From Bacillota bacterium (lineage in GTDB: Bacteria > Bacillota > Clostridia > Tissierellales > Sedimentibacteraceae), in contig JAFACY010000219.1 of the NCBI GenBank assembly GCA_023425285.1, positions 1-13,408 of the forward strand: 13,408 nucleotides of DNA. The letters run 5' to 3'. The translations under genes and the position numbers were made by a program. Below are positions 12,904-13,408 of the stretch, in pieces. Position 1 is the stretch's first letter. Each line of letters opens with the position of its first letter. The notes below the pieces were generated by a model, which was not told where the DNA came from, did no database searches, and saw only the letters and a list, made by a program, of their open reading frames with translations.

Positions 12904-13408
12904 ATGAATATAATTGTACTTGTAAAGCAAGTGCCCGATATGGAAAAAGTAAAATTTGACAGAGAAGCGGGAAGAATAGACAGGTCATCTGCAGGAACAG
13001 AAATAAATCCTTTTGATTTGAATGCTTTGGAAGCAGCACTGCAAATCAGTGAAAATACAAATGGTAAGGTAACTGCCCTGACTATGGGACCGCCTCAGGC
13101 TGAAGAGGCATTGAGAGAAGCAATTGCAAGAGGAGCAGATGAAGGAATTCTTCTGACAGATGTGAAATTCGGAGGCTCTGATGTCAAGGCGACCTCAACA
13201 ATATTATCATCCGCAATACAAAAAATAGGACATTACGATTTGATAATCGCAGGCATCCAGACTGTTGACGGAGATACGGGACAGGTTGGAGCGGAGGTAG
13301 CGGGATATCTTGACATACCTCATATAAGTAACGTGGAAGAAATAAAAAGTTATACGGACGAGGACATGGTTGCAGTAAGCAGCGTATGGGAAAGTCAATA
13401 TTTGAAAA
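12904..13408 (+). CDS. etfB: Electron transfer flavoprotein beta subunit (partial, 3' end outside window)
   Basis: The first 168 residues of EtfB are visible; the gene runs off the window. It starts M-N-I-I-V-L-V-K-Q-V-P-D, then N-P-F-D-L-N-A-L-E-A-A-L-Q-I, L-T-M-G-P-P-Q-A-E-E-A-L-R-E-A-I-A-R-G-A-D-E, and D-G-D-T-G-Q-V-G-A-E-V-A-G-Y-L-D-I-P, the nucleotide/flavin-binding stretch. GGGAGG (12893-12898) stands 5 nt before the ATG. EtfB pairs with EtfA (expected just downstream) to carry electrons between acyl-CoA dehydrogenases and ferredoxin/NAD or other partners. Whether this is a bifurcating type cannot be decided from the part seen. No promoter is evident in the 66-nt gap, so it may be co-transcribed with the T-box-controlled transporter. 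That would link it to aromatic amino-acid metabolism (inference). Confidence 0.95.
   Translation, partial: MNIIVLVKQVPDMEKVKFDREAGRIDRSSAGTEINPFDLNALEAALQISENTNGKVTALTMGPPQAEEALREAIARGADEGILLTDVKFGGSDVKATSTILSSAIQKIGHYDLIIAGIQTVDGDTGQVGAEVAGYLDIPHISNVEEIKSYTDEDMVAVSSVWESQYLK

Overview
The window looks like a chromosomal segment of a low-GC, endospore-forming anaerobic Firmicute (Clostridia/Tissierellia type). The evidence is the strong A+T bias, the sporulation genes yabP, yabQ and spoIIE, a divIC-tilS-hpt-ftsH block in the same order as in Bacillus and clostridia, a T-box leader, and an electron-transfer flavoprotein gene typical of amino-acid-fermenting anaerobes. No mobile element, CRISPR array, tRNA or rRNA gene was seen.

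Region 1 (1-2790) holds small accessory genes: a DUF1540 Cys-rich mini-protein (+), a convergent Cys/Asn-rich protein with an internal duplication and a possible sigma-K promoter (-), a calcineurin-like metallophosphoesterase (+) and an EamA/DMT permease (-).

Region 2 (2797-4210) is a small regulatory island. A two-domain sigma-70-family factor is translationally coupled to a 47-aa YvrJ-family peptide on the minus strand. Divergent from it is a 156-aa protein that resembles ComK in pattern. The island ends at a strong hairpin terminator.

Region 3 (4211-11293) is the conserved sporulation/division/housekeeping block. yabP-yabQ-divIC lies behind a near-consensus sigma-E promoter. It is followed by a shortened spoIIE, a terminator, tilS-hpt from an extended -10 promoter, and ftsH with its own promoter, a 9-8-9 inverted repeat and a UUG start. 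The S1-domain gene yabR, usually between divIC and spoIIE, is missing.

Region 4 (11294-13408) starts with a sigma-A promoter and a complete T-box leader whose specifier reads UUC (Phe). It controls a YkvI-family membrane transporter. Downstream, after a perfect 30-bp palindrome without a T-tract, is the start of etfB, which runs off the window. The most interesting reading is a phenylalanine-responsive uptake and perhaps fermentation locus. Other points worth a second look are the ComK-like/sigma/YvrJ island, the reduced SpoIIE, and the undescribed palindromes before ftsH and etfB.
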